Source: Lactiplantibacillus dongliensis
Lineage (GTDB): Bacteria; Bacillota; Bacilli; Lactobacillales; Lactobacillaceae
Length of the DNA stretch: 64,000 nt
Direction of reading: 5' to 3'
Assembly: GCF_005405105.1 (NCBI RefSeq)
Contig: NZ_BJDK01000018.1
Span: forward strand, 1 to 64,000
The notes beneath the pieces were generated by a model. The model saw only the letters and a list, made by a program, of their open reading frames with translations, had not been told where the DNA came from and did no database searches. The translations under genes and the position numbers were made by a program. Below, piece by piece: positions 33,572-44,490 of this stretch (position 1 is its first letter; each line of letters starts with the position of its first letter).

Positions 33572-33955
33572 ATGGCCCAAAATGGATTGGCGCGGGAGCT
33601 TCCTCGTGAAACCCCCGGTGTTTCGACAACCCCGGTACATAGAACCGTCGTAACGCCGAACCCCGCTGTTCAGACGCAACGGGTTCCGTTTTCAAAGTTT
33701 GAAAAGGTGTTATGTGTCGGTTTCAGTTTAATTATTTTTAGTTTAGCTTTGGCGTTAGTTTCAGCGAACATTGCGGTCGGGGATGCGCAAAGCCAGTTGA
33801 AAGCGGTACAAACGAAAATCACGAAAGTTCAGGCCAGCAACACTTCAGCCTCACAACAAATCAGTGAACTTTCTAGCCGGACACGGCTCAACAAAGTGGC
33901 TAAAAAGTACGGGTTGACGCTCAACAACGGTAGCATAAGGAATGTTTACAAATGA
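33572..33955 (+). CDS. ftsL: Cell division protein FtsL
   Basis: The 127-residue bitopic protein has a basic/polar cytoplasmic start, one membrane segment (about residues 45-67) and a short extracytoplasmic coiled coil (QSQLKAVQTKITKVQ onwards). In the divisome it pairs with DivIB and DivIC. ATG 33572 is 9 nt after AAAGGAG; ATG 33566 is too close. Its stop overlaps the pbp2B start (ATGA). Confidence 0.9.
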   Translation: MAQNGLARELPRETPGVSTTPVHRTVVTPNPAVQTQRVPFSKFEKVLCVGFSLIIFSLALALVSANIAVGDAQSQLKAVQTKITKVQASNTSASQQISELSSRTRLNKVAKKYGLTLNNGSIRNVYK

Positions 33956-36093
33956 ATAAGAACAAACAACGAATGACTTCGAAACGGTCACCAAAACAAA
34001 ATCGTCGCATCTTTGGCCAATGGCTATTCTTTGGTGCGATTGCGATTTTTGGTGTTTTGATCATTCGTTTTTCGTATATCGCCATCGGGCACCAGGTTGC
34101 GGGGGTCAACCTGACAGAGGCAACGAAAAAACTATATACCGAAGATCAAACGATCGCAGCCAAACGCGGGACCATCTATAGTGCTAACGGTGAGGCTATC
34201 GCCGAAGACACGAGTACCTATACGATTTATGCGATTGTGGCTAAGAATCAAAAAGGCGCTGATGGTCAGGTCGAATACGTTAAGTATCCGACTAAAGTGG
34301 CTAAAGTCTTAGCTAAGTATTTACCGATTAGCTATAAGAAGGCGTTGAAGACCTTACATGCTAAGTCGGGAACGTTCCAAGTTGAATTCGGAACTGCCGG
34401 GAAGAATATTTCGTTAACGACCAAGGAGAAGATTCAGGCCACAAAGGTGAGTGGTTTACACTTTATCGAATCGGAAGCACGGCTATATCCGAATGGCATG
34501 TTTGCCTCACATCTAATTGGACTAACGACCTCTAAAGCCATTAAAGGGACCGAACAGACCCGGTTAACGGGATCAATGGGGCTCGAATTGGCTTTAAATA
34601 CTAAATTAGCTGGTAAGGATGGTCACAAGACGGTGACGGCGAGTGGCTATCAAGGCAAAACCACTGGTGGCACCAAAGTTAAGAATGGTGACAATGTCTA
34701 TACAACGATTGATAGTAAACTGCAAACCTTGCTTGAAACTAAAATGTCAACGGTCAATGGGCTCGTGCATCCTAAAGCGATGACGGCGACATTGATTAAT
34801 GCGAAGACGGGGGCGGTCCTGGCAACTAGTCAGCGACCAACCTTTAATGCTCAGACGCAATCCGGGTTATCGAAGATGTGGCGGAATTTGCTGGTTGAGG
34901 ATACTTATGAACCTGGGTCGACGATGAAGGTCTTTACGATGGGGGCCGCGATTGATAGCGGCAACTACAACCCGAATATTACGGTACCGACCGGCGAATA
35001 CCGGATTGGCGGTAAAGTAGTGCCTGATTGGAATACGGCTGGTTGGGGAAATATCACCTATGCTAAAGGGTTCGCCTTGTCAAGTAACGTGGTAATGGCC
35101 CATCTGGAACAAGCGATGGGGGCTAAAACTTGGTTGAAATACATCAAGCGCTTTGGCTTACGAACCAGTACGAATACGGGCTTAGCGAATGAACAATCCG
35201 GTTCGATTCAGTTCACCTATCCCATCGAACAGGCTGATACCTCGTTTGGTCAAGGGATTCAGGTGACCCCAATGCAGATGCTACGTGGCTTCACGGCTAT
35301 TGCGAATAATGGTAAGATGTTACAGCCATACTTTGTGTCGAAAGTGGTGAACCCAAATACGAAGAAGACGGTTTATCAAGCCAAGTCGAAGGTTGTGGGT
35401 CAGCCGGTGACGGCCAAGACAGCTAGTGCTGTTTTGACACACATGCAAGACGTGGTCTATAAATCTTACGGGCTGGGCGCAGCCTATAAAATTAAAGGCT
35501 ATCGGATCGCAGCTAAGACTGGGACGGCGCAAGTTAGTAATGGGTCGACCTATGCGGTGGGTAATGATTCGTATCTTTATTCAGTTGTCGGGATGGCGCC
35601 CGCTAAACATCCAAAGTACATCATGTATATTACGATGAAGCAGCCAACTTTAGGCGCAACTTCGGCTTCTGATAACATGGCAGAGATTTTTAAGCCGGTT
35701 ATGCAGCGGGCGTTAGATGAACAAAAGGCCAGTGAGACTAAGACGAAGTCGGTCAAGATGCAAGATTTAACTGGCCAGTCGACAAAGACGGCTAAAGACA
35801 CGGCGAAGAAGATTGGCGTCACACCAATTATTGTGGGTAAAGGTTCACGGATCGTTAAACAATCCGTGTCGGTCGGGACTGTCTTAAGCAATAAGCAGCG
35901 GGTGATTTTGGTTACTAACGGGCAGATGTATATGCCGAACGTCGTCGGTTGGTCAGCTAGTGAAGTGGCTGATTTTGCCTCGTTGACCGGTTTGAAGTTG
36001 GCCACGAGCGGGACCGGTTATGTTGACATGCAAAGTATCACGGCTGGTAATCCGATCGACGCTAAGCAAGGATTAAGTGTAAAATTAAAGTAA
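33952..36093 (+). CDS. pbpB: Division-specific penicillin-binding protein 2B (transpeptidase)
   Basis: Cross-links septal peptidoglycan. The 713-residue class B PBP has an N-terminal membrane anchor (about 21-43), the dimerisation domain, then the transpeptidase motifs SxxK in EPGSTMKVF, SxN in SSNVVMAH and KTG in AAKTGTAQ. Two PASTA domains follow (about 590-713, MQDLTGQST and MYMPNVVGWSASEV). It overlaps ftsL by ATGA, so translation is coupled. Confidence 0.95.
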   Translation: MNKNKQRMTSKRSPKQNRRIFGQWLFFGAIAIFGVLIIRFSYIAIGHQVAGVNLTEATKKLYTEDQTIAAKRGTIYSANGEAIAEDTSTYTIYAIVAKNQKGADGQVEYVKYPTKVAKVLAKYLPISYKKALKTLHAKSGTFQVEFGTAGKNISLTTKEKIQATKVSGLHFIESEARLYPNGMFASHLIGLTTSKAIKGTEQTRLTGSMGLELALNTKLAGKDGHKTVTASGYQGKTTGGTKVKNGDNVYTTIDSKLQTLLETKMSTVNGLVHPKAMTATLINAKTGAVLATSQRPTFNAQTQSGLSKMWRNLLVEDTYEPGSTMKVFTMGAAIDSGNYNPNITVPTGEYRIGGKVVPDWNTAGWGNITYAKGFALSSNVVMAHLEQAMGAKTWLKYIKRFGLRTSTNTGLANEQSGSIQFTYPIEQADTSFGQGIQVTPMQMLRGFTAIANNGKMLQPYFVSKVVNPNTKKTVYQAKSKVVGQPVTAKTASAVLTHMQDVVYKSYGLGAAYKIKGYRIAAKTGTAQVSNGSTYAVGNDSYLYSVVGMAPAKHPKYIMYITMKQPTLGATSASDNMAEIFKPVMQRALDEQKASETKTKSVKMQDLTGQSTKTAKDTAKKIGVTPIIVGKGSRIVKQSVSVGTVLSNKQRVILVTNGQMYMPNVVGWSASEVADFASLTGLKLATSGTGYVDMQSITAGNPIDAKQGLSVKLK

Positions 36094-36119
36094 ATGACTA
36101 AGTTGTAGAATGGAGAATT

Positions 36120-37088
36120 GTGTTGAGTTTAATTGAATGGGTCGCTACGCTCATTAGTAGCTTTATTATTGTGTTTGCCTTGATGCCGTCATTGATTCGG
36201 TATTTCCGGGCACGTAAAGAGGGCCAAATGATCCGTGAAGAGGGTCCCAAATGGCATGAAAAGAAATCCGGAACCCCAACAATGGGCGGCTTGCTCTTCA
36301 TCGTGTCGATCCTAGTCACGACGATTTGGGTGGGCTGGTGGCAAGGTCAATTACGGCCAACCACTTGGATCTTAATGTTTATTCTCGTCTTATATGGAGC
36401 GCTTGGCTTCTGGGATGACAGTATCAAGCTGTGGCGGAAACAAAATGAAGGTTTAAAAGCTTGGCAGAAGTTATTAGGCCAAATCGTGGGAGCAATTGTC
36501 TTCACCTTGGTCTACCAACATGAAAACTTGCCAATGGGCTTGCATATCCCAGGTTTGGGAGATTGGTCATTAGGTATCTGGTACATTATCTTTGTTATTA
36601 TCTGGCTAGTCGGTTTCTCCAACGCGGTCAACCTAACCGATGGCCTCGATGGGTTAGTCGCCGGTCAAGCGACGATTGCCTTTGGCGCTTACGGGATCAT
36701 TGCGTTGCATCAGCACCAACTAGATGTCGCGATGTTCTGTTTAGCAGTAGTTGGGTCACTCTTAGGCTTCTTCGTTTACAACCACAAGCCAGCCAAAATC
36801 TTTATGGGTGATATGGGCTCGTTGGCTTTAGGGGGCGCTTTAGCCGCTGTTTCTATCTTGTTACATCACGAATTATCACTACTCTTTATTGGCTTGATTT
36901 TTGTGATTGAAACTGCCTCAGTCATGTTACAAGTCGCTTCATTCAAGCTAACCGGGAAGCGGATTTTCTTAATGAGCCCAATTCATCATCATTTTGAAAT
37001 GAAAGGCTGGAGCGAATGGAAGATTGACATCGTTTTCTGGTCAATCGGATTAGTGACGGCCATTATTAGTGTTGCCACGATTATCTAG
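36120..37088 (+). CDS. mraY: Phospho-MurNAc-pentapeptide transferase MraY
   Basis: Makes lipid I on the inner membrane face. The 322-residue protein has ten membrane segments and the signature [10 protein letters not shown]. Catalytic acidic blocks FWDDSIKL and [11 protein letters not shown] are present, and SPIHHHFE lies near the C terminus. GTG 36120 or TTG 36123 may start it; GGAG fits both poorly to fairly. The next gene is 461 bp away because a repeat element is inserted in the cluster. Confidence 0.96.
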   Translation: MLSLIEWVATLISSFIIVFALMPSLIRYFRARKEGQMIREEGPKWHEKKSGTPTMGGLLFIVSILVTTIWVGWWQGQLRPTTWILMFILVLYGALGFWDDSIKLWRKQNEGLKAWQKLLGQIVGAIVFTLVYQHENLPMGLHIPGLGDWSLGIWYIIFVIIWLVGFSNAVNLTDGLDGLVAGQATIAFGAYGIIALHQHQLDVAMFCLAVVGSLLGFFVYNHKPAKIFMGDMGSLALGGALAAVSILLHHELSLLFIGLIFVIETASVMLQVASFKLTGKRIFLMSPIHHHFEMKGWSEWKIDIVFWSIGLVTAIISVATII

Positions 37089-37120
37089 TGACACGATAAC
37101 GATTGACGTTAATAATTGCT

Positions 37121-37446
37121 ACACTTAGTGCTAGTTGGTTTAAATCGCCACTCTGGTTGGGCCAGAATCGGCTGGAACGTGGTGGCCACTTTTTCGAGCC
37201 ATAGTGCGGTCTCGAAAGCCGGGCTTTATCTAAGTCGGAAAATCACCGACTAAGATAAATGACATCACTGAGCCAATTCTGGCCCGCCCGGCGTTAACTA
37301 ACAGGTATTAAAAAATTAACGATTGATTATTTTCGTTTTAGTCATTTAGTCGAGCCACTGGTTCCTAAAATGCTTAGTCGTGTCGTTGGCGGGCCAGCAT
37401 TTTAGAAACCAACCGGCAGACAGCACTTTCAACTAGCACCAAACGT
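37121..37446. repeat. Dispersed non-coding element, copy E (326 bp), inside the dcw cluster
   Basis: Ends ACACTTAGTGCTAGTT and AACTAGCACCAAACGT. Two internal hairpins: gggccagaatcggct / gagccaattctggccc, and ggttcctaaaatgct / agcattttagaaacc. A third pair lies in the first loop (tttatctaagtcgg / cgactaagataaa). Same orientation as copy F. Imperfect AATTG at both borders. Confidence 0.85.
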
Positions 37447-37549
37447 AATTGTCGTATTAAATAAGTGGCTAAATAAGTAAAATTATAGGTAAAACGATAA
37501 GCATTAATAAAAAATATTTAACTAAACAAATTTAGGGAGATCTTAGGAC

Positions 37550-38929
37550 ATGGAGTCGGTTGAACAGTATCGTAATCAAAAAGTATTGGTATTAGGCCTA
37601 GCTAAAAGTGGGATGAACGCGGCCCGTTTGTTGCACAAACTGGGGGCCTTTGTGACCGTTAATGATAAAAAAGACTTTGATAATAATCCGGACGCCCAAG
37701 AGTTATTGAGTGATGGAATCAAAGTTATTACAGGTGGCCATCCGTTATCGTTACTTGACGAAGATTTTAAAGTCGTTGTTAAGAATCCTGGTATTCCATA
37801 TACGAATCCAATTGTCGCGGGTGCTATTAAAAAAGGTATTCCAGTCATTACGGAAGTCGAATTAGCGTCACAGATTTTATCTGGTGAATTAATTGGGGTT
37901 ACTGGGACTAACGGTAAGACCACGACGACCACTTTGATTTCGATGATGTTGAATCAACGCCAAAATGCTGGTAAAGCTTATGTTGCCGGCAACATTGGGG
38001 TACCAGCTTCAGCGGTCGCCCAAAAGGCACTGGCAACGGATACAATGGTAACCGAATTGTCGAGCTTTATGTTATGCGGGATTCAAACGTTGCACCCCCA
38101 TATCGCGGTCTTAACGAATATTTATTCAACTCATTTGGATTATCATGGTTCCCGGGCGAACTATGTCAAAGCTAAGATGCGGATTACGATGAATCAGACG
38201 GCGGATGACTATTTTGTTGTTAACTGGGACTCAGAAGAATGGCGTGGCTTAAGTGAACAATCGAAAGCCCAAGTTGTTCCATTTTCACGGCAAGCCAATT
38301 CGACGGCGGGGGCCTATGAAAAAGACGGTAACTTGTACTTTAAGGATGAGCTCATTATGGCCGCCAAGGAGATCAAGATTCCTGGGGATCATAACGTTGA
38401 GAATGCCTTAGCAGCCATTGCCGTTGCCAAGATCGAAGGCGTCCCAACGGCCGGTATTATCCAAGTCTTAAAGACCTTTTCTGGTGTCCGGCATCGGACC
38501 CAATATGTTGAAACCTATGAGGGTCGCCAATTCTATAATGACTCTAAAGCCACCAATATTGTGGCCACTGAGATGGCCTTAAAAGGATTCAATCAACCAG
38601 TCGTGTTATTAGCGGGTGGCCTGGATCGCGGGAATACCTTTGAAAAGCTGGCGCCAGCATTAAAAGCCCACGTTAAAACGCTGATTGTGTTTGGTGAAAC
38701 AGCGCAAAAAATGGCTGATGCCGGTAAAATAGCCGGGATCAAAGAGATTGAATTTAGTGAAAACTGTGAAACGGCGGTTCCAACAGCTTGGAAGTTAAGT
38801 GCACCTGGCGACATTATTATGTTATCGCCAGCCTGTGCTAGTTGGGATCAGTACCCTAACTTTGAAATTCGTGGCGACCGGTATATTAAAGCGGTCGAAG
38901 ACTTAACTGGAAAGGCGGAAGAAAAGTAA
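37550..38929 (+). CDS. murD: UDP-MurNAc-L-alanine:D-glutamate ligase MurD
   Basis: Adds D-Glu to the peptidoglycan precursor. The 459-residue Mur ligase has the N-terminal Rossmann site [17 protein letters not shown], the ATP loop [12 protein letters not shown], the central [13 protein letters not shown] and the C-terminal [10 protein letters not shown] block. ATG 37550 follows a weak AGGGAGA/AGGA region. Its stop overlaps the murG ATG (TAATG). Confidence 0.96.
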   Translation: MESVEQYRNQKVLVLGLAKSGMNAARLLHKLGAFVTVNDKKDFDNNPDAQELLSDGIKVITGGHPLSLLDEDFKVVVKNPGIPYTNPIVAGAIKKGIPVITEVELASQILSGELIGVTGTNGKTTTTTLISMMLNQRQNAGKAYVAGNIGVPASAVAQKALATDTMVTELSSFMLCGIQTLHPHIAVLTNIYSTHLDYHGSRANYVKAKMRITMNQTADDYFVVNWDSEEWRGLSEQSKAQVVPFSRQANSTAGAYEKDGNLYFKDELIMAAKEIKIPGDHNVENALAAIAVAKIEGVPTAGIIQVLKTFSGVRHRTQYVETYEGRQFYNDSKATNIVATEMALKGFNQPVVLLAGGLDRGNTFEKLAPALKAHVKTLIVFGETAQKMADAGKIAGIKEIEFSENCETAVPTAWKLSAPGDIIMLSPACASWDQYPNFEIRGDRYIKAVEDLTGKAEEK

Positions 38930-40023
38930 TGCGACTGATGATTTCAGGCGGCGGGACGGGTGGTCATATTTACCCGGCTCTCGCGTTAATTGACGCGCTC
39001 AAAGCGCATGATCCGCAGGCCGAAGTCTTGTATGTGGGGACGCATCGCGGGCTTGAAAGCCGCATCGTTCCTGAACGGGGCATCGACTTTAAAACAATTA
39101 AGATTCAAGGATTCAAACGGTCGTTATCTTTACAAAACGTTAAGACCGTCTGGTTATTCTTAAAGAGTGTCGGCACTGCCCGCAAGTACATCAAGGCTTT
39201 CAAACCGGATGTTGTGGTTGGTACCGGGGGGTATGTCAGTGGGGCGGTCGTCTTTGCGGCTAGCCAGATGCATATTCCCACGGTCATTCATGAACAAAAT
39301 TCCGTTGTCGGCGTAACGAACAAGTTCTTAAGTCACTTTGTTGATAAGATTGGGATTTCATTTGAGAGTGCCCGGTCACAATTTCCAGCGAAAAAAGTGG
39401 TCATGACTGGTAATCCACGTGCCCAACAAGTAGCGAATATTGAAAAGACGGCGGCTTTAAAGGGATTAGGTCTGCAAGATGACCAGCCCACGGCCTTGAT
39501 TTTTGGGGGCAGTCGAGGGGCTGCACGGATTAATCAAGCCACAGTTGCGGCGATTTCCGAATTAAATCAACGTCCTTATCAGACCTTATTCGTAACTGGT
39601 CAAGTCCACTACGACAAAATTAAGAATGGTCTGGGCCAGACACCATTGGCACCGAATGTTAAAATCGTACCGTACATCAAAAATATGCCGGCAATTTTAC
39701 CGGAAATTGAGACGATTCTTGGGCGGGCCGGTGCCACTAGTATTGCCGAAATTACCGCGTTAGGGATTCCGTCGATTCTAGTGCCTAGTCCGTATGTCAC
39801 GAACGATCATCAAACTAAAAATGCACAAAGCTTAGTTGATGCGGGCGCCGCACAATTGGTCAAAGAAGCTGATTTAACGGCGGCAACGTTACTAACGGCA
39901 TTAGATAGCTTAATGTTGCATGCCGACGCTCGTCAGACGATGGCTAAGCATGCGAAGCAGCTGGGCATGCCGGATGCTGCTGACCAACTGTTGAACGTGC
40001 TAGAAGCGGCGATTAACCGCTAA
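38929..40023 (+). CDS. murG: UDP-GlcNAc transferase MurG (lipid II synthesis)
   Basis: Transfers GlcNAc to lipid I. The 364-residue GT28 protein opens with the G loop [16 protein letters not shown]. The second glycine loop is [12 protein letters not shown], and the donor-site motif [25 protein letters not shown] is split here as [15 protein letters not shown] and [10 protein letters not shown]. Overlaps murD by one base. Confidence 0.96.
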   Translation: MRLMISGGGTGGHIYPALALIDALKAHDPQAEVLYVGTHRGLESRIVPERGIDFKTIKIQGFKRSLSLQNVKTVWLFLKSVGTARKYIKAFKPDVVVGTGGYVSGAVVFAASQMHIPTVIHEQNSVVGVTNKFLSHFVDKIGISFESARSQFPAKKVVMTGNPRAQQVANIEKTAALKGLGLQDDQPTALIFGGSRGAARINQATVAAISELNQRPYQTLFVTGQVHYDKIKNGLGQTPLAPNVKIVPYIKNMPAILPEIETILGRAGATSIAEITALGIPSILVPSPYVTNDHQTKNAQSLVDAGAAQLVKEADLTAATLLTALDSLMLHADARQTMAKHAKQLGMPDAADQLLNVLEAAINR

Positions 40024-40052
40024 CGTCGATTTAAAGTGAAAGGGTGGGTGTG

Positions 40053-40928
40053 ATGGCCTTTTTTAAACGGCAACCCAAGCAGCAAAAGCCTTTAGACCAG
40101 CTAACCCCCTGGGAACGGTATCAACGTAAGGCTGCCGAAAATCGTCAAGCTGAACAGCAACGGCATTTTAATTGGACCGGTAAACGGGTTCGGATTGGCG
40201 ATAAATTACCCAAGTTGAAACATCAGCGCCAACGCTTAGTCACTAAACGGGCCGCTATTTTGATTAGCGGCTTTTTAGTGGGGATGGCGATTGCCGGGTA
40301 TTTCATCTCACCATTAAGTCATGTACAGACGGTGCAGGTGACGGGGATTGAAAAGTTAACGTCCAAACAAGTTCAGCGCGCAACTAAGATTACGCCGGGG
40401 ACGTCCATTTGGGCGATTGTCGGCCATGATCGGCAAACCAGCCAAGCTGCGCGACAGACTAGTCAACAAATTGGCAAGGTAACGACGAAGCTGACTGGAC
40501 TAAATCACGTTACGATTAAGGTAAGTGAGATTCGAATTGCGGGCTATTTGAGTAAGGGCGACCGGTATCAACGAGTGCTGGAAAATGGCCGTATTATGAC
40601 GACAACCTATGCTCAACCAAGCGGAACGTACCCAATCTACGCTAGTTTTAAGAGTGGCACGCGCTTGCAGCATATGATTGCTCAGTATGCCAAATTACCC
40701 GCGGCGGTCAAACATAACATCTCTGAAATTAAATACGCTCCGAATAAGGCTAACGCAGAACGGGTCCATTTATACATGAATGATGGCAACGAAGTGTATG
40801 CCACCATTGACACGTTTGCCAGCAAAATGAGCTATTATGCTGGTATCGCTGCCAAGATGAAACAGCCGGGAATCATCAACCTCGAAGTCGGGGCTTATTC
40901 ATATTCGTTTAAAAAGTCACATAATTGA
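40053..40928 (+). CDS. divIB: Division protein DivIB/FtsQ
   Basis: The 291-residue bitopic protein has a long basic cytoplasmic region (about 1-65), one membrane segment (about 66-88) and a POTRA domain starting [14 protein letters not shown] beta domain follows ([18 protein letters not shown]). In the divisome it stabilises FtsL-DivIC. ATG 40053 is chosen 8 nt after GAAAGGG; GTG 40044 overlaps that site. Confidence 0.92.
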   Translation: MAFFKRQPKQQKPLDQLTPWERYQRKAAENRQAEQQRHFNWTGKRVRIGDKLPKLKHQRQRLVTKRAAILISGFLVGMAIAGYFISPLSHVQTVQVTGIEKLTSKQVQRATKITPGTSIWAIVGHDRQTSQAARQTSQQIGKVTTKLTGLNHVTIKVSEIRIAGYLSKGDRYQRVLENGRIMTTTYAQPSGTYPIYASFKSGTRLQHMIAQYAKLPAAVKHNISEIKYAPNKANAERVHLYMNDGNEVYATIDTFASKMSYYAGIAAKMKQPGIINLEVGAYSYSFKKSHN

Positions 40929-41046
40929 TTAGAATGCTGGCTCAGACCTTTTTAAAAGGCCTGCGGATATGGTAAACTAGGGGATAATTGGATATGTTAA
41001 CAAAAATCTTTGGATATTTATGTAATTACTAGGAGGTTCCTCTATT

Positions 41047-42399
41047 ATGGATAATTCAGGAATTTATGTCGGACTTGATATAGGGACCACCTCAATAAAA
41101 GTCATTGTTGCTGAACGTGTAAAGGGACAAATGAACGTTATTGGTGTGGGAAGCGAACGTTCTAATGGTCTGAGTCGCGGAGTCATTGTCGATATCGACA
41201 AGGCTGCTTCCGCAATTCAATCAGCGGTACGCCAAGCTGAAGAAAAAGCAAGTATCGAAATTAAGAAAATTATTGCGGGCGTGCCTGCAAATTTAGTTAA
41301 AATCGAACGTTGCCGCGGGATGATTGCGGTGGCTGATGAATCAAAAGAAATCAATAATGAGGATGTTCAGAATGTTGCGGCGGCAGCTTTAGTACAAAGC
41401 TTGCCACCAGAGCGTGAAGTTCTCGATGTGATTCCTGATGAATTTGTTGTTGACGGTTTTGATGGTATTAAAGATCCACGTGGCATGGTCGGGGTGCGCC
41501 TCGAAATGCACGGCACCTTATTTACGGGACCTAAAACGATTATTCACAATACGCGCAAGGCGATTGAAAAAGCCGGGTTGCAGATTGAACAAATCGTGAT
41601 TGCCCCATTAGCGTTAAGTTCATTAGTCTTAAATGACGGTGAACAAGACTTTGGGTCGATTATCGTGGATATGGGCGGCGGTCAAACGACTGCAGCGGTG
41701 ATTCATGATCATCAACTTAAATATACTTACGTTGATCAAGAAGGGGGCCAATATATCACTAAAGATATTTCGGTCGTCTTAAATACCTCGATTGAAAATG
41801 CCGAGAAGTTAAAGCGGGATTACGGGAATGCCGATGCTGACCAGACGTCTGATGAAGACGAATTTCCAGTTGAAGTTGTTGGTCAAAGTACCCCCACACA
41901 AATTAGTGAACAATACTTAGCTGAGATTATTGAAGCGCGGCTAGATCAGATCTTCGATAAGTTGAAGCAGCATTTAGATGATATCCATGCCTTAGATTTA
42001 CCAGGCGGCGTCGTCTTAACTGGTGGGGTTGCGGCCTTGCCAGGAATTACTGATTTGGCTAGTCAACTATTTGGGACGCGCGTTCGGGTCTTCACCCCTA
42101 ACCAAATGGGCTTAAGACATCCGTCATTTGATGAAGCCTTAGCGGTCATTAAATATCAAGCGGCCTTAAGTGAAGTGGCACTACTGGTTAAGAGTGCGCT
42201 TACCGGTGATACCCGTGCGAGTGTGGCGTTGGACTTCTCAGAACCAGCTCCAAGTCAACCGGCAACTGGTTCGCAAGCTGCACCAGCGCAACCAGCGCCG
42301 ACTAAAACAACTAAAAAACAACCTGCTAAACAGCAGCACCCAGATCAGGAAAGTGGTCTTAGTCGCTTTAAAAACTTCTTTAATCACTTTTTCGATTAA
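41047..42399 (+). CDS. ftsA: FtsA, membrane tether of the Z ring
   Basis: The 450-residue actin-like ATPase has the phosphate-1 loop GLDIGTTSIKV, the 1C subdomain (about 85-165), IVDMGGGQTTAAV, and GGVVLTGGVAALPG. A Gln/Ala/Pro-rich linker leads to a C-terminal amphipathic helix (LSRFKNFFNHFF) for membrane binding. AGGAGG precedes the ATG. A likely extended -10 (TATGGTAAACT) lies about 60 bp upstream. Confidence 0.96.
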   Translation: MDNSGIYVGLDIGTTSIKVIVAERVKGQMNVIGVGSERSNGLSRGVIVDIDKAASAIQSAVRQAEEKASIEIKKIIAGVPANLVKIERCRGMIAVADESKEINNEDVQNVAAAALVQSLPPEREVLDVIPDEFVVDGFDGIKDPRGMVGVRLEMHGTLFTGPKTIIHNTRKAIEKAGLQIEQIVIAPLALSSLVLNDGEQDFGSIIVDMGGGQTTAAVIHDHQLKYTYVDQEGGQYITKDISVVLNTSIENAEKLKRDYGNADADQTSDEDEFPVEVVGQSTPTQISEQYLAEIIEARLDQIFDKLKQHLDDIHALDLPGGVVLTGGVAALPGITDLASQLFGTRVRVFTPNQMGLRHPSFDEALAVIKYQAALSEVALLVKSALTGDTRASVALDFSEPAPSQPATGSQAAPAQPAPTKTTKKQPAKQQHPDQESGLSRFKNFFNHFFD

Positions 42400-42426
42400 T
42401 AGGATAGGAATGACGGAGGAAAAATT

Positions 42427-43734
42427 ATGGAATTTTCTTTAGATTCAACCCAGAATTCAGGGGCTAATATTAAAGTCATCGGCGTTGGTGGCGGTGGCGG
42501 TAACGCGGTTAATCGGATGATTGCCGAAGACGTTAACGGCGTCGAATTTATTGTGGCTAACACAGATGTGCAAGCCTTACAAACGTCAAATGCAGAAACT
42601 AAGATTCAATTAGGACCGAAGCTGACCCGCGGGTTGGGCGCTGGTTCTAATCCTGATGTCGGTTCAAAAGCGGCTCAGGAAAGTGAAGAAGCTTTGACTG
42701 AAGCCTTACAAGGGGCCGACATGGTCTTTGTCACCGCTGGTATGGGCGGTGGTACTGGTAACGGGGCGGCACCAGTAGTCGCTAAGATTGCCAAAGATTC
42801 TGGCGCGTTAACCGTCGGTGTGGTAACCCGTCCGTTCACATTTGAAGGACCGAAGCGGGCGCGCAACGCCGCGGAAGGCATTGCCCAAATGAAGGACAAT
42901 GTTGATACGTTGATTGTCATTGCTAACAATCGCTTGTTAGAAATCGTTGATAAGAAGACGCCAATGATGGAAGCCTTCCAAGAAGCTGATAACGTGTTAC
43001 GTCAAGGGGTTCAAGGGATTTCTGACTTGATCACTTCACCGGGCTACGTTAACTTGGACTTTGCTGATGTGAAAACCGTCATGCAAAACCAAGGCTCAGC
43101 GTTAATGGGCATCGGGTCAGCTAGTGGTGAAAATCGGACGGCGGATGCGACCAAGGAAGCCATCTCATCACCATTACTCGAAGTTTCAATCGATGGGGCT
43201 GAACAAGTCTTGTTGAACATCACTGGTGGTCCAGACATGTCCTTGTATGAAGCACAGGCGGCTTCTGACATTGTGTCACAAGCGGCAACCACTGATGTTA
43301 ACATTATCTTTGGGACCTCGATCGATGAAAGCCTGGGCGACGAAGTTCGGGTTACCGTTATTGCAACGGGGATCGATCAAAAGCGCGAAGAATTAAAAGA
43401 AGCTGGACACAGCCGTAGCGAAAAGACCCAACAACGCGGTGGCATGTTCAGTACCCCTGCTGACAACCAACATCAAGCTGGGACTAATCAAAACGCTAAT
43501 CAGACGCAAGACCAACCGCAGACGGATAACAACGATCCGTTTGGTAACTGGGATATTCGCCGGGATCCAAGTAATGCGCGGCCGAAACCTAATCAAGGCT
43601 CGTCTGAGTTTAAAAATGTTGAAAAGACTGATTTTGATGTCTTTAACGACAACAGTCAAACGGCTGATCAAGCCAATGAGGACCATAATGATCCTTTAGA
43701 TACGCCACCATTCTTTAAGCGGCGTCGTAAGTAG
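42427..43734 (+). CDS. ftsZ: Cell division GTPase FtsZ
   Basis: The 435-residue tubulin homologue polymerises at mid-cell. It has [14 protein letters not shown], the tubulin signature as [13 protein letters not shown] (Asn where many bacteria have Thr/Ser), and [16 protein letters not shown]. An intrinsically disordered Gln/Asn/Asp-rich linker (about 320-425) ends in a basic PPFFKRRRK tail. The tail replaces the usual conserved C-terminal peptide only loosely. Confidence 0.97.
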   Translation: MEFSLDSTQNSGANIKVIGVGGGGGNAVNRMIAEDVNGVEFIVANTDVQALQTSNAETKIQLGPKLTRGLGAGSNPDVGSKAAQESEEALTEALQGADMVFVTAGMGGGTGNGAAPVVAKIAKDSGALTVGVVTRPFTFEGPKRARNAAEGIAQMKDNVDTLIVIANNRLLEIVDKKTPMMEAFQEADNVLRQGVQGISDLITSPGYVNLDFADVKTVMQNQGSALMGIGSASGENRTADATKEAISSPLLEVSIDGAEQVLLNITGGPDMSLYEAQAASDIVSQAATTDVNIIFGTSIDESLGDEVRVTVIATGIDQKREELKEAGHSRSEKTQQRGGMFSTPADNQHQAGTNQNANQTQDQPQTDNNDPFGNWDIRRDPSNARPKPNQGSSEFKNVEKTDFDVFNDNSQTADQANEDHNDPLDTPPFFKRRRK

Positions 43735-43759
43735 GACGATTGAAGGGAAGCGATAACTA

Positions 43760-44185
43760 ATGGCCGGACGCTTTTTTAATAATTTTTTTGGGGTCAGTGA
43801 CGAGGACAATCTCGATACCAATCCTAACAGCAATGCTCAACCGACCCGGGACATGCCGAATAATACGGCTAATCCCGCGACTCCCAAAATCGTGCCGATG
43901 CAAGGCGGTAAGTCGGTAAACAGTAAGATTGCCTTGTTTGAACCTAAGATTTATTCCGATGTTAAAGAAATTGCCGCGCAACTCTTGAAAAATCAAGCCG
44001 TGATTGTTAATTTCGATCACGTTGATGATCAGATGGCGCGTCGCATTGTCGACTTTTTAACAGGGACGGTTTATGCCATTAATGGCGAGATCGAACGAAT
44101 CGGTGACGAGATTTTTCTCTGTATTCCTGAAAACTACGAAGTTTCCGGGAGTACCACAAGCCAATTCAACCCTAATAGCCTCTAA
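43760..44185 (+). CDS. sepF: SepF, Z-ring bundling protein
   Basis: The 141-residue protein has an N-terminal amphipathic membrane helix (RFFNNFFG), a disordered Asn/Pro-rich linker and a DUF552 core (KIALFEPKIYSDVKEIA to the end). It binds the FtsZ tail and helps anchor it. GAAGGGAAG precedes the ATG. The ylmD and ylmE genes found before sepF in Bacillus are absent here. Confidence 0.93.
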   Translation: MAGRFFNNFFGVSDEDNLDTNPNSNAQPTRDMPNNTANPATPKIVPMQGGKSVNSKIALFEPKIYSDVKEIAAQLLKNQAVIVNFDHVDDQMARRIVDFLTGTVYAINGEIERIGDEIFLCIPENYEVSGSTTSQFNPNSL

Positions 44186-44204
44186 GAGTAAGGAGTGATT
44201 TCCC

Positions 44205-44465
44205 CTGACATTTATTTTTAATCTGATTGATCGCTTGTTCCAGTTGTACCAAATTGCGTTGGTCGTGTATATTTTAATGTCCTGGTTCCCTGGGGCCTAT
44301 AATACCGCGGTTGGTCGCTTCTTGGGTCGCATCTGTGAACCGTTTTTAAGTATTTTTCGGCGTTTTATTCCAGCGATTGCCGGAATCGACTTTTCACCAA
44401 TCATTGCCTTTTTGGTGTTAGAGTTTGCCGAACGTGGTTTATTTTACTTAGTTAGCTTTATTTAA
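44205..44465 (+). CDS. ylmG: YlmG/YggT family membrane protein with a CTG start
   Basis: The 86-residue protein has two YGGT membrane segments (VVYILMSWFPGAYN and AGIDFSPIIAFLVLEF). The usual family N terminus needs about ten residues before FQLYQ. AAGGAG at 44190-44195 points to CTG 44205, 9 nt downstream and in frame, with no ATG, GTG or TTG in between until TTG 44235. Gene callers would probably choose that TTG, giving 76 residues. Confidence 0.82.
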   Translation: MTFIFNLIDRLFQLYQIALVVYILMSWFPGAYNTAVGRFLGRICEPFLSIFRRFIPAIAGIDFSPIIAFLVLEFAERGLFYLVSFI

Positions 44466-44490
44466 ATCTTGAAATAACGAGGATAGTATC

